A DNA stretch of 64,000 nucleotides from positions 49,163 to 113,162 of the forward strand of contig JAUXYA010000012.1 of NCBI GenBank assembly GCA_030684405.1, given 5' to 3'. Shown piece by piece: positions 53,211 through 62,214 of this stretch (positions are counted from its first letter, which is position 1; every line of letters begins with the position of its first letter). Position numbers and translations under genes: made by a program. The stretch is from Burkholderiales bacterium. Its GTDB lineage: Bacteria; Pseudomonadota; Gammaproteobacteria; Burkholderiales; SG8-41. A model generated the notes under the pieces. That model ran no database searches. It was not told the origin of the DNA and worked only from the letters and a program-made list of their open reading frames with translations.

Positions 53211-54587
53211 TCAGCCTGCGGGAATCGCGCAGACAAATTCTTCGAACTTGCCGTTGGCTGGCCGCGGCAGTTCGCCCTCGAAGTAGGCAAACTGCAGCCG
53301 GAAGGGGTGGCCCAGCGCCTCAGTGATCATCCGCGCGAGTTGTGATTCTTCAGTCGCGCTCAGTACGCGATCCGTCACCAGCCGAACTTCCACGTCTTCC
53401 AGTGAGTGCTGGATCATCTGAAAACGGCGCACCGGCGCAACCTCCCGGTAAGGCAGCAAGCCGACGGTAGGCCAGCGCTGGCCGCCGCCCGGCAACCGCA
53501 GCATGTTACGTTCGCGGCCGGCGATGCGTTCCAGTGTGGGCAGGGTTCGGCCGCAAGCGCAGGAATGGCCCACGGTGGCATAGTCCCCGAGTTCATAGCG
53601 GATCAGCGGCATTGCATGATTGTGCAGGCTGCAGACAACAAGCCGGCCGGTCTCGCCCGGTGCGCAAGGCTGGCCCTTAGCATCCAGCACCTCGACCAGT
53701 ACGCTTTCAGCCATCACATGGTACTGCCCAGATACGGGACATTGCAGGGCGATATAACCCAGTTCCTGAGAACTGTAGACGTCTTCGATATCCACCCCGA
53801 GAACCTCGCGACACTGCTGCCGCAGCCGCAGACTGACCGTCTCTCCTACGGTCAAAACCGCGCGTAGCCCGGGCAGTCGCTCCCGGGCCGCCTCGAAATG
53901 ATCAAGCAATGCCATGAGATTGCTTGGATAAGTCAGCAGATATCCCGGCGCCTGTCTCCTAAGCCAATCCACTTGGGTATTGATATCGGCACTCAGGCTC
54001 AGCAACGCCGCGGGTCCGGTGGCGCATACGGCCTCCGAGGCTGGCCCCCAGCCTGCTGCAATCGCACCTTGCGGCGGATCGGCAACGCCTGGTGCGACCG
54101 CACGGATTGCCGCGAGCTTCAGGGTCTGGTCACGGCCATGCCATTGATGGTCGCGCAATGCATTGGCCTGCCACAGCAATCCGTCAATAGCGGTTCGCAG
54201 GACCAGCACCGGCTGCCCGGTCGAGCCCGAACTGCGGCTCTCCCGCACATCACCAAATTGCTGCGGTAGTACTGTACTGCGTAACGCAATCACTCCGTCC
54301 TGCAGATCGCGCCGGGTCAGCACCGGGATTCTGCGCAACTGCTCAAGGGTCAGCATCTGGCCAGCAGACCAACCGGCCATTTCCAGCCGTTCCCGGTAAA
54401 ACGGCACATGCCGCCAAGCGTGATCAACAATCAGTGAAAGCTGCCTAAGCTGGTGATCCAGTGTCTCCCCTATCGGCCAGCATTCACACTGCTCGAACTG
54501 CCACAAGAGGGCGAGCAAACGGGCTGTCCGGGCGTCCGGCAGCGCCGGCCACACCACGCCGGGAACGGAGGATTTAGTAATCCTCAT
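53211..54587 (-). CDS. Phenylacetate-CoA-ligase-like (PaaK/CapK family) adenylating enzyme
   Basis: 458 residues of the ANL superfamily. The ATP-binding motif is SRSSGSTGQP, with YSSQELGYIALQCP, RYELGDYATVG and the C-terminal lysine in NGKFEEFV. It would adenylate a carboxylic acid; the substrate is unknown, since no pathway genes adjoin it. It lies 46 bases after polA on the same strand, where polA in relatives is usually the end of the unit. Codons look less GC-rich than in polA, a possible sign of acquisition. Alternatives: CapK-like polysaccharide enzyme, coenzyme F390 synthetase-like protein. Confidence 0.8.
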   Translation of the reverse strand: MRITKSSVPGVVWPALPDARTARLLALLWQFEQCECWPIGETLDHQLRQLSLIVDHAWRHVPFYRERLEMAGWSAGQMLTLEQLRRIPVLTRRDLQDGVIALRSTVLPQQFGDVRESRSSGSTGQPVLVLRTAIDGLLWQANALRDHQWHGRDQTLKLAAIRAVAPGVADPPQGAIAAGWGPASEAVCATGPAALLSLSADINTQVDWLRRQAPGYLLTYPSNLMALLDHFEAARERLPGLRAVLTVGETVSLRLRQQCREVLGVDIEDVYSSQELGYIALQCPVSGQYHVMAESVLVEVLDAKGQPCAPGETGRLVVCSLHNHAMPLIRYELGDYATVGHSCACGRTLPTLERIAGRERNMLRLPGGGQRWPTVGLLPYREVAPVRRFQMIQHSLEDVEVRLVTDRVLSATEESQLARMITEALGHPFRLQFAYFEGELPRPANGKFEEFVCAIPAG

Positions 54588-54633
54588 GTCCGACTCGCGA
54601 ATCGGTCCGGATCAGCACGGTAGCCTGGCGCTT

Positions 54634-57345
54634 TCAGTGCGCACGATCCCAGTTCGGGCCCGCGCCGACCTCGACCAGCAGCGGCACCGCCAGCTCGGCG
54701 ACGCCCCCCATCAGCCGCGTGAGCCCGGATTTGATCCGCTCCAGTTCCGCTTCCGGCACTTCCAGCACCAACTCGTCGTGGACCTGCATGATCAGCCTGG
54801 ATTCGAATTTTTCCTCGTCGAGCCAGCGCTGCACGGCGATCATCGCCAGCTTGATCAGGTCGGCTGCCGTGCCCTGCATCGGCGCGTTGATCGCCGCGCG
54901 CTCGGCACCCTGGCGGCGCGCGGCGTTGCTGGCGCGGATTTCCGGCAGCCACAGGCGGCGGCCGAGCACGGTCTCCACATAGCCGAGCTCGCGCGCCTGC
55001 TCGCGGGTGACACGCATGTACTCGGCAACGCCGGGATAACGCTGGAAATAGCGGTCCATGTACTGCTGCGCGGCGGCGCGCTCGATGCCGAGCTGGCGTG
55101 CGAGACCGAAGGCCGACATGCCGTAAATCAACCCGAAGTTGATGACCTTGGCATACCGCCGCTGCTCGCCGTCGACGGCCGCAAGTTCGACGCCGAAGAT
55201 CTCCGCCGCGGTCGCGCGGTGAATGTCCTCACCCGCAGCGAAGGCCTTGAGCAGGCTCTCGTCCCCGGAGATATGCGCCATGATGCGCAGCTCGATCTGC
55301 GAATAGTCGGCAGACACGATCTGCGAACCGGGCGGCGCGATGAAGGCCTCACGGATGCGCCGGCCCTCGGCGGTGCGGATGGGAATGTTCTGCAGGTTGG
55401 GATCGCTGCTCGCCAGCCGGCCGGTGACTGCGGTGGCCTGACCGTAGCTGGTGTGCACGCGCCCGGTCCTGCGGTTGACCATGCCGGGCAGCTTGTCGGT
55501 GTAGGTCGACTTCAGTTTCGCCAGCCCGCGGTATTCGAGAATCAGCTTGGGCAGCGGGTGGTCCAGCGCCAGTTCCGCGAGTGACTCCTCATCGGTGGAA
55601 GGCGCGCCGCCCGGCGTTTTCTTGACCGGTTTCAATCCCTGCTTGTCGAACAGTACTTCCTGGATCTGTTTCGGCGAACTGAGGTTGAAGGGTTGCCCGG
55701 CCTGTTCATGCGCGCGTTTCTCGATGTCGAGCATCTTCCCGCCGAACTCCGCCGACAGTTCGCCGAGCAGCTTCGCGTCCAGCAGCACGCCGTTGCATTC
55801 CATGGTGTAGAGCACCCGCATCGCCGGCATTTCGATGTCGGCGTAGATATGACTGAGCTTGCCGTCGCCGGCAAGGCGCGGGTGCAACGCCTGGTGCAGT
55901 TGCAGCGTGATGTCGGCATCCTCGGCGGCATAGTCGGCGGCACGTTCGACCGCGACCTGCTCAAAGCCGATGCGTTTTGCCCCGGTCCCCGTAACCTCAT
56001 CATAAGTTATTGTTTTTATTGATAAAATTCTATCCGCCATGGAATCCATATCATGTCGCTGATGGCTCTCCAGAACATAGGATTCGAGCAGCGTGTCATG
56101 GGCCACACCGGCGACCTGCACGCCGCAGTTGGCGAACACATGCATGTCGTATTTGAAATGCTGGCCGAGTTTCGCGCGCCGCGGGTTCTCCAGCCAGGGC
56201 TTCAGCTTCTCCAGTACTGCGTCGCGAGAGAGTTGCGTCGGCGCACCGGCGTAGACATGACCGACGGGAATATAGGCCGCGCATCCCGGTTCGGTGCTCA
56301 ATGAAATGCCGACCAGTTCCGCCTGCATCGGATCGAGACTCGTGGTCTCGGTATCCACCGCAGTCAATTCGGCAGCCTCGATGCGGCGGACCCAGGCGTC
56401 GAGCGCTTCATCGGTCAACACGGTCTCGTAATCGCGTGGGTGCTGGACGCGCGGCGGCGAATCGTCCGTCGTCGCGACTTGAGCGGGCACAGCGGCTTCA
56501 CCGTTATCAAGCTCGCGCCGCCAGGTTCTGAACTCGAAACGATCGAACAGTTCTGCGAGCTTGGACTTGTTCTGCGGCTGCGGCGCCAGATCCTGCAGTT
56601 GCACCGGCAAGGGCACATCGCATTTGATGGTCAGCAGTTCGCGCGCCCGCGGCAGCCAGTCGAGGGTGTCACGCAGGTTCTGCCCCACTGCCCCACCTAT
56701 ATCCGCGGCTTTGCTGACAATGTCGTCCAGTGAACCATACTGGGTCAGCCATTTCACCGCGGTTTTCGGCCCGACCTTGGGCACTCCCGGCACGTTGTCG
56801 ACGGCATCGCCGACCAGCGTCAGATAGTCGACCATGCGTTCAGGCGGCACGCCGAATTTTTTCGCGACGCCCTCGACATCGAGGGTTTCATTGGACATGG
56901 TGTTGACCAGGGTCACTTGCCGCGTCACCAGCTGGGTGATGTCCTTGTCGCCGGTGGAGATCACCACGCGCATCCCCGCTTGTCCGGCCTGACATGCCAG
57001 CGTGCCGATGACGTCGTCGGCCTCGACGCCTTCGACCTCAAGCAGCGGCCAGCCCATCGCGACAATCGCCTCCTTCAGCGGTGCGATCTGCGCCGCGAGG
57101 TCGTCAGGCATCGGCGGACGGCTCGCCTTGTATTCCGGATAAAGCTCATCGCGGAAGGTCTTGCCCTTGGCATCGAACACGCAGGCGCTGTATTCCGCCG
57201 GCACATCCTTGTGCAGCTTGCGCAGCATGTTGAGCACGCCGTAGATGGCATTGGTCGGCTCGCCGCGACTGCTGCGCAAGTCCCTGATCGCATGAAATGC
57301 CCGGTAAAGATAGGAGGAGCCGTCGACGAGGAGCAGGGTTTTCAT
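54634..57345 (-). CDS. polA: DNA polymerase I
   Basis: Fills gaps in repair and removes Okazaki primers. 903 residues: 5'-3' exonuclease (about 1-290: LLVDGSSYLYRAFHA, VISTGDKDITQLV), 3'-5' exonuclease (about 320-510: VDTETTSLDPMQAELVGIS, ADYAAEDADITLQLH), and the polymerase domain with SADYSQIELRIMAHISGD, AKVINFGLIYGMSAFGLA and MQVHDELVLEVP. Codons 438-451 are AT-rich and hold the AT 15-mer, but alignment to E. coli Pol I from memory shows no insertion. Confidence 0.97.
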   Translation of the reverse strand: MKTLLLVDGSSYLYRAFHAIRDLRSSRGEPTNAIYGVLNMLRKLHKDVPAEYSACVFDAKGKTFRDELYPEYKASRPPMPDDLAAQIAPLKEAIVAMGWPLLEVEGVEADDVIGTLACQAGQAGMRVVISTGDKDITQLVTRQVTLVNTMSNETLDVEGVAKKFGVPPERMVDYLTLVGDAVDNVPGVPKVGPKTAVKWLTQYGSLDDIVSKAADIGGAVGQNLRDTLDWLPRARELLTIKCDVPLPVQLQDLAPQPQNKSKLAELFDRFEFRTWRRELDNGEAAVPAQVATTDDSPPRVQHPRDYETVLTDEALDAWVRRIEAAELTAVDTETTSLDPMQAELVGISLSTEPGCAAYIPVGHVYAGAPTQLSRDAVLEKLKPWLENPRRAKLGQHFKYDMHVFANCGVQVAGVAHDTLLESYVLESHQRHDMDSMADRILSIKTITYDEVTGTGAKRIGFEQVAVERAADYAAEDADITLQLHQALHPRLAGDGKLSHIYADIEMPAMRVLYTMECNGVLLDAKLLGELSAEFGGKMLDIEKRAHEQAGQPFNLSSPKQIQEVLFDKQGLKPVKKTPGGAPSTDEESLAELALDHPLPKLILEYRGLAKLKSTYTDKLPGMVNRRTGRVHTSYGQATAVTGRLASSDPNLQNIPIRTAEGRRIREAFIAPPGSQIVSADYSQIELRIMAHISGDESLLKAFAAGEDIHRATAAEIFGVELAAVDGEQRRYAKVINFGLIYGMSAFGLARQLGIERAAAQQYMDRYFQRYPGVAEYMRVTREQARELGYVETVLGRRLWLPEIRASNAARRQGAERAAINAPMQGTAADLIKLAMIAVQRWLDEEKFESRLIMQVHDELVLEVPEAELERIKSGLTRLMGGVAELAVPLLVEVGAGPNWDRAH
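56003..56017 (-). repeat. AT-rich 15-mer inside polA, copy d
   Basis: Minus-strand AAAAACAATAACTTA, coding for residues around KTITY (444-448), preceded by TTATCAAT. Identical over 17 bases to the copy upstream of comF. Confidence 0.6.
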
Positions 57346-57518
57346 GCAGAGGCCATGCAGTGGAGGTGAAATGGGCGCTTGCGCAAGGCACTGCGCTTCC
57401 GGCGCCGCTACCGCCGTGGATTATCGCAGAGTTGGCGCGCGACCCGCCGCCCGCCAGCTGGCGTTTGCCTTTCACAACCGTGCCAAAAACCGGATAATGA
57501 CGGCAACTGGAGCCCCTG

Positions 57519-57863
57519 ATGCGACACACCCTGCAACGCCTGATCATCGCCGCCGTACTCGCCGCAGTGCTGCCGGCTGCCGCGCAAGACAAATCCAAGG
57601 CGCAGCCGATACCGGAGCCGCCGCCGCCCCCGCCGGGATTCGAACTCGATTCCGCGCAGGAACCGCAGGTGACCATCCGCAAACGCGGCGATGACACCGT
57701 GGAGGAATACCGCATCGGCGGCAAGCTCTACATGCTCAAGGTGACGCCGCCAGGCGGCAGGTCGTATTACATGATCGACGAGCGCGGCGACGGCAAGTTT
57801 TCGCGTCAGGAAGCCCATGACAGCGGCATCCGGCCGCCCATGTGGGTGATCCACCAGTTCTAG
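57519..57863 (+). CDS. DUF2782 exported protein
   Basis: 114 residues: signal peptide (MRHTLQRLIIAAVLAAVLP), a proline-rich stretch (EPPPPPPG) and a small domain EPQVTIRKRGDDTVEEYRIGGKLYMLKVTPPGG that matches DUF2782. Function unknown. Commonly adjacent to polA and thrB in betaproteobacteria, as here. Confidence 0.88.
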   Translation: MRHTLQRLIIAAVLAAVLPAAAQDKSKAQPIPEPPPPPPGFELDSAQEPQVTIRKRGDDTVEEYRIGGKLYMLKVTPPGGRSYYMIDERGDGKFSRQEAHDSGIRPPMWVIHQF

Positions 57864-57899
57864 AATCACTGCCGGCGCATTGCGGGCGACGGGGAAAAT

Positions 57900-58059
57900 G
57901 CGGTAAGCGGTAAAGAGTGAGCAGTAAGCAGTGAGCGGTGAACTGCAAACACCTCATGCCCACGATTTACCGCTTACTGTTCACCGTTTACTGCTCACCG
58001 TTCACCGTTTACTGCTCACCGTTCACCGTTCACCGCTCACTGTTCACGATTCACCATTC
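57900..58059. repeat. Degenerate heptamer repeat block, two opposed arms
   Basis: Left arm (57900-57943) consists of GCGGTAA/GCAGTGA-type heptamers. Right arm (about 57966-58059) has a dozen heptamers of the pattern G[TC]T[TC]AC[CT], the reverse complement of the left. The arms could form a long imperfect hairpin. It lies between the DUF2782 gene and thrB and ends directly at the thrB ATG, so it contains the thrB leader; no ribosome site is visible. Confidence 0.75.
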
Positions 58060-59010
58060 ATGTCCGTTTACACCACTGTCACCGCCGATGAACTGCGCCA
58101 CTGGCTGCGCGATTACGACATCGGCGAACTCATCGACCTGCAGGGCATCAGCGCCGGTATCGAGAACACCAATTATTTCGTCACCACGTCCGCTGGCCGC
58201 TACGTGCTGACGCTGTTCGAAAAGCTCACGGCACAGGAACTTCCGTTCTACCTGAACCTGATGGCCCACCTCGCCGAGCGCGGCGTGCCCAGCGCGCACC
58301 CGGTGGCGAGCCGGGGCGGAGGCTATCTCGGCACGCTCAACGCCAAGCCGGCAGCGCTGGTGGCGCGCCTCGAAGGCACCGACATGACCGCGCCCGATGC
58401 GGACCATTGCGCCGCCATCGGGGCCGTGCTGGCCCGGCTGCATCTCGCCGGACAGTCCTATCCGGCGAAAATGGACAATCCGCGCGGACCGAAATGGTGG
58501 AAAAGCGTGCTGCCGGAAATCCTGCCCTTCCTGCCGGACAGCGAAGCGGTGCTGCTGCAGGAGGAAATCCGCTTCCAGTCGCTGTACCGCTTCTCCGACC
58601 TGCCGCGCGGCACAATCCACGCCGACCTGTTCCGCGACAACGTGCTGTTCAAAGGCGGGCAGGTCGCCGGCGTCATCGATTTCTATTTTGCCTGCACTGA
58701 TGCGCTGCTCTACGACGTCGCCATCGCGGTCAATGACTGGTGCATCGACAACGATGGCGCGCTGGACGCGGCTCGAAGCCGGGCCTTCCTCGACGCCTAT
58801 GCGGCAGTCCGCCCCTGGACGCCCATTGAGCGCGGCGCCTGGCCGGTGATGCTGCGCGCCGGTGCACTGCGCTTCTGGGTCTCGCGGCTCTACGATTTCC
58901 ATTTACCGCGCCCCGGTGAACTGACCCATGCCAAGGATCCGGAACATTTCCGCTGCATCCTTGAACTGCGCATCCGCGACGAACACAGGCTGCCGGGGCT
59001 GGCCGCCTGA
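58060..59010 (+). CDS. thrB: Homoserine kinase (APH-fold)
   Basis: Phosphorylates homoserine on the way to threonine. 316 residues from the ATG at 58060 (MSVYTTVTADELRHWLRDYD). GIENTNYFVTTSAGRYVLTLFEK is near residue 35; the kinase block is HADLFRDNVLF with catalytic Asp, and GVIDFYFACTD follows. This is the aminoglycoside-phosphotransferase-like ThrB of beta- and some gammaproteobacteria, not the GHMP type. The open frame extends upstream through the heptamer repeats, but they make repetitive protein, so I start at 58060. Confidence 0.95.
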   Translation: MSVYTTVTADELRHWLRDYDIGELIDLQGISAGIENTNYFVTTSAGRYVLTLFEKLTAQELPFYLNLMAHLAERGVPSAHPVASRGGGYLGTLNAKPAALVARLEGTDMTAPDADHCAAIGAVLARLHLAGQSYPAKMDNPRGPKWWKSVLPEILPFLPDSEAVLLQEEIRFQSLYRFSDLPRGTIHADLFRDNVLFKGGQVAGVIDFYFACTDALLYDVAIAVNDWCIDNDGALDAARSRAFLDAYAAVRPWTPIERGAWPVMLRAGALRFWVSRLYDFHLPRPGELTHAKDPEHFRCILELRIRDEHRLPGLAA

Positions 59011-59029
59011 AAGGCTTTCCGGCCGCGCC

Positions 59030-59035
59030 TATAAT
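59030..59035 (+). promoter_or_regulatory. -10 box upstream of the BPSS1780-family gene
   Basis: TATAAT 23 bases before the ATG at 59058, with GGGAGGAAA as ribosome site between them. Confidence 0.4.
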
Positions 59036-59057
59036 CTTCCCGGGAGGAAACGCAAAC

Positions 59058-59807
59058 ATGCAGATCAACACCGTGGCCGCCGGCAGAGGCTGGGAATGGA
59101 TTGCCGAAGGCTTCAGGATTTTCCGCAAACAGCCGCTGACCTGGATCGCGCTGCTGGTAGTGATGGCGGTCATCTGGTTTGCCGCGGTGATGGTGCCGCT
59201 TTTCGGTGCGCTGGCAATCAACCTGTTGTCGCCGGTGTTCTTTGCCGGCCTGATGCTGGCCTGCCGCACCACCGATCAGGACGATGAGCCGAAAATCGCC
59301 CAGCTGTTCGCCGCCTTCAAGACCCACGCCAACCCGCTGATCACCGTCGGCGGCATCTACCTGGTCGGCAATATCATGGCAGTAGCGGTGATGTTCAGCG
59401 TCGCCGGCAGTTCGGCGATGGAGGCCTTGCTGGGCAAGTCCGGCGGCGACATCGAGGTCATGCGCAGCGCACTGCGCAGCCTGCTGACTGGTGTGGCCAT
59501 CGGCACGGCAGTATTCCTGCCGGTGTTGATGGCGGTATGGTTCGCACCACTGCTGATCGTGTTTCACAACCTGCAGCCGATGGCCGCCATGCGGCTCTCG
59601 CTCTCCGCCTGCTGGCGCAACACGCTGCCTTTTCTGGTCTATGGCGTGCTCGGTCTGATGCTGGTCGTGATCGCATCGATTCCGCTGATGCTCGGCCTGA
59701 TCGTGCTGCTGCCGGTGCTGGTGTGCTCGATCTATGCGAGCTACAAGGACATCTTTCCGGTGGCGCCTGCGGCACCGGCAGAGGCATCGGAAACAATGGA
59801 ATCCTGA
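59058..59807 (+). CDS. BPSS1780-family membrane protein
   Basis: 249 residues with about six membrane helices (for example around residues 28-50 and 50-72) and the start WIAEGFRIFRKQPLTWIAL typical of the BPSS1780 family. Function unknown; restricted mainly to betaproteobacteria, which supports the taxonomic call. Confidence 0.88.
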   Translation: MQINTVAAGRGWEWIAEGFRIFRKQPLTWIALLVVMAVIWFAAVMVPLFGALAINLLSPVFFAGLMLACRTTDQDDEPKIAQLFAAFKTHANPLITVGGIYLVGNIMAVAVMFSVAGSSAMEALLGKSGGDIEVMRSALRSLLTGVAIGTAVFLPVLMAVWFAPLLIVFHNLQPMAAMRLSLSACWRNTLPFLVYGVLGLMLVVIASIPLMLGLIVLLPVLVCSIYASYKDIFPVAPAAPAEASETMES

Positions 59808-59816
59808 AATTTTTTA

Positions 59817-59917
59817 CCGCCGATGAACGCGGATGGACGCCGGTAACTGCGCTGAATTTTCAGTCAATCACTTTCATGGTTTTGATCCGATCGGCGTGTG
59901 TCGGCGTTCATCGGCGG
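59817..59917. repeat. Dispersed inverted repeat, CCGCCGATGAACGC family
   Basis: Perfect 14-bp arms CCGCCGATGAACGC (59817-59830) and GCGTTCATCGGCGG (59904-59917), with further partial similarity inward (GGATGGACGCCG against CGGCGTGTGTCGG). It lies between convergent genes; a typical intergenic repeat of the CGGCGTTCATCGGCGG kind. Confidence 0.65.
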
Positions 59918-59927
59918 CAAATAGATT

Positions 59928-59942
59928 CAAGTATTTGATTTT
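59928..59942 (-). repeat. AT-rich 15-mer, degenerate copy h
   Basis: Minus-strand AAAATCAAATACTTG, 11 bases after the uvrD stop. Three departures from the main consensus, so only a weak member. Confidence 0.25.
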
Positions 59943-59952
59943 ATTAACTTTG

Positions 59953-62157
59953 TTAAACGGCAATCAGTTTCGCATATTCCAGCATCAGCCACTTCAGCCC
60001 GGAATCGCGGAAGTTCACCTGCACCCGGGCGTCGGCACCGCCGCCTTCGGCGCTGACGATCACCCCTGCGCCAAACTTGACGTGGGTCACCGCCTGGCCG
60101 ATGCGCCAGGGAAAATCGCGCGGAACCGCTGACGGCGACGCCGCCCCAGGGCGCGCCGCACCGCGGGCACCGTAGGCAGGCGACGGGTGGCGGGCATGGA
60201 TCGGTGCCTGCCGCACATGGTTCACCCGGGTCAGCAGCGCTTCCGGCAATTCCTGGAAAAACCGTGAAGGCACGTTGTAACGCGTCTGCCCGTGCAACAT
60301 GCGGCTTTGCGCCAAAATCAGATAAAGCCTGCGCCGCGCCCGCGTCAGCGCGACATACATCAGCCGTCGCTCTTCCTCGACGCCGTCGGCTTCGGTCATG
60401 CTGTTTTCGTGGGGGAAAAGCCCCTCTTCCAGCCCGGTGATGAACACCGCGTGGAATTCCAGGCCCTTGGCCGAATGCACGGTCATCAGCTGCAGTGCGT
60501 CGGCTCCGGCTACGGCCTGGTGTTCGCCCGCCTCCAGAGCCGCGTGCGCGAGAAATGCCGTGAGTTCGTCCATCTCTTCGGGCGGTGCGCCCTCGGCCGG
60601 CAGCCGCGTCGCACGCTCGTCGACGAACACCGCCGCGGCATTGATCAGTTCGTCAAGGTTCTCGATGCGGTCGGCACCTTCCTTCTCGTTGCGGTAATGC
60701 CCCTTCAGGCCGCTGTGCTCAATCACGTGTTCGATCACCTCCGGCAGTGGTAGCCCGGCGGTGGCAATACGCATGGTTTCGATCAGCTTCACGAACGCGG
60801 CAATGCTCGAAGCGGCCTTGCCCGACAGCGTGTTGGCACAGGCCGCCGCCCACAGGCTCATGCCGGCTTCCCTCGCCATGCCCTGCAGCTGCTCGAGACT
60901 GCGGTTGCCGATGCCACGAGTCGGGAAGTTGATGATGCGCAGCAGCGCGCCGTCGTCTTCCTGGTTGGCGACCAGACGCAGATAGGCCAGCGCGTGCTTG
61001 ATTTCCTGGCGTTCGAAAAAACGCAGGCCGCCATAGACCCGGTACGGCATGCCGGCGGTGAACAGCGCGTGCTCGATCACCCGTGACTGCGCGTTGGACC
61101 GATAGAGGACCGCGATGTCGGAGAGTGGTGTGCCACTGGCACGCAGGCTGCGCACCTCATCGACGACGTAGGCCGCTTCTTCAAAATCGGTGACCGCCTC
61201 GAATACCCGCAACGGCTCGCCCTTGCTCTCGGCAGTCCACAGGTTTTTACCGAGGCGGCGGCGATTGTGTCCGATCAGCGCGTTGGCAGCATCGAGTATG
61301 TTGCCCTGGGAACGGTAGTTCTGCTCGAGTTTGATGACCTTTTCGATACGAAAGTCGCGCTGCAGGTCCTGCATGTTGGCGCTGGAAGCGCCGCGCCAGC
61401 CGTAGATCGACTGGTCGTCGTCGCCGACCGCGAAAATTGCATTGTGCTGGCCGGCCAGCAATTGCAGCCAGCGGTATTGCAGGCGGTTGGTGTCCTGGAA
61501 TTCGTCGACCAGAATATGGTGGAAACGCCCTGCGTAATGTTCACGCAGCGCCTCATTGCGCGCCAGCAGCTCATAGGAACGCAGCAGCAGTTCGGCGAAA
61601 TCGACGACGCCCTCGCGCTGGCACTGGCGGTCGTACTCGGCGTAGAACTCGACCATGCGCCGCGAAAAATCGTCGTAGGGCTCGACCCTGTCGGCGCGTT
61701 TGCCCTCTTCCTTCTGCGCGGCAATGAACCACTGCGCCTGACGCGGCGGGTAACGTTCCTCGTCGACGTGCAGCGCCTTCATCAGGCGTTTGACCAGCGC
61801 CAACTGGTCCTGGGTATCGAGGATCTGGAACAGTTGCGGCAGGCCGGCCTCGCGGTAATGCGCGCGAAGCATGCGGTTGCACAGGCCGTGGAAGGTGCCG
61901 ACCCACATGCCGCGCGTATTGATCGGCAGCATCGCCGACAGCCGCGTCAGCATTTCCTTCGCCGCCTTGTTGGTGAAAGTCACCGCAAGCAGGCTCATCG
62001 GGCTCACCTGCCCGGTCTGGATCAGCCAAGCCATGCGCGTGGTCAGCACGCGGGTCTTGCCGCTGCCCGCACCGGCGAGGATCAGTGCCGACTGCTGCGG
62101 CAGCGTTACGGCTTCGAGTTGCTCGTCGTTGAGGCCGGAAAGAAAGGAGGGTGTCAT
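59953..62157 (-). CDS. uvrD: DNA helicase II UvrD
   Basis: 734 residues, a 3'-5' superfamily 1 helicase for nucleotide-excision and mismatch repair. Walker A GAGSGKT near residue 32, DDQSIYGWRGA, VHSAKGLEFHAVF and VALTRARRRLYL. The C-terminal tail has the UvrD-type FPWRIGQAVTHVKFGAGVIV segment. Ends before a small AT-rich gap. Confidence 0.96.
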   Translation of the reverse strand: MTPSFLSGLNDEQLEAVTLPQQSALILAGAGSGKTRVLTTRMAWLIQTGQVSPMSLLAVTFTNKAAKEMLTRLSAMLPINTRGMWVGTFHGLCNRMLRAHYREAGLPQLFQILDTQDQLALVKRLMKALHVDEERYPPRQAQWFIAAQKEEGKRADRVEPYDDFSRRMVEFYAEYDRQCQREGVVDFAELLLRSYELLARNEALREHYAGRFHHILVDEFQDTNRLQYRWLQLLAGQHNAIFAVGDDDQSIYGWRGASSANMQDLQRDFRIEKVIKLEQNYRSQGNILDAANALIGHNRRRLGKNLWTAESKGEPLRVFEAVTDFEEAAYVVDEVRSLRASGTPLSDIAVLYRSNAQSRVIEHALFTAGMPYRVYGGLRFFERQEIKHALAYLRLVANQEDDGALLRIINFPTRGIGNRSLEQLQGMAREAGMSLWAAACANTLSGKAASSIAAFVKLIETMRIATAGLPLPEVIEHVIEHSGLKGHYRNEKEGADRIENLDELINAAAVFVDERATRLPAEGAPPEEMDELTAFLAHAALEAGEHQAVAGADALQLMTVHSAKGLEFHAVFITGLEEGLFPHENSMTEADGVEEERRLMYVALTRARRRLYLILAQSRMLHGQTRYNVPSRFFQELPEALLTRVNHVRQAPIHARHPSPAYGARGAARPGAASPSAVPRDFPWRIGQAVTHVKFGAGVIVSAEGGGADARVQVNFRDSGLKWLMLEYAKLIAV

Positions 62158-62183
62158 CGCGTGATGCAGTATGGGCAGCCCGG

Positions 62184-62189
62184 ATTATA
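62184..62189 (-). promoter_or_regulatory. -10 box of uvrD
   Basis: Minus-strand TATAAT followed by CCGGG, 26 bases before the uvrD ATG. The same TATAAT-GC-rich pattern precedes leuS, lipB and dacA. Confidence 0.4.
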
Positions 62190-62214
62190 CGCGGCGACCT
62201 CCGCGCCCTCGGCG

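Noticed and set aside
57931..58059. Longer thrB starting upstream in the heptamer repeats
   Set aside because: The extra 43 residues are repeat-encoded (LLTVHR units) and ThrB homologues start at MSVYTTV-like sequence.
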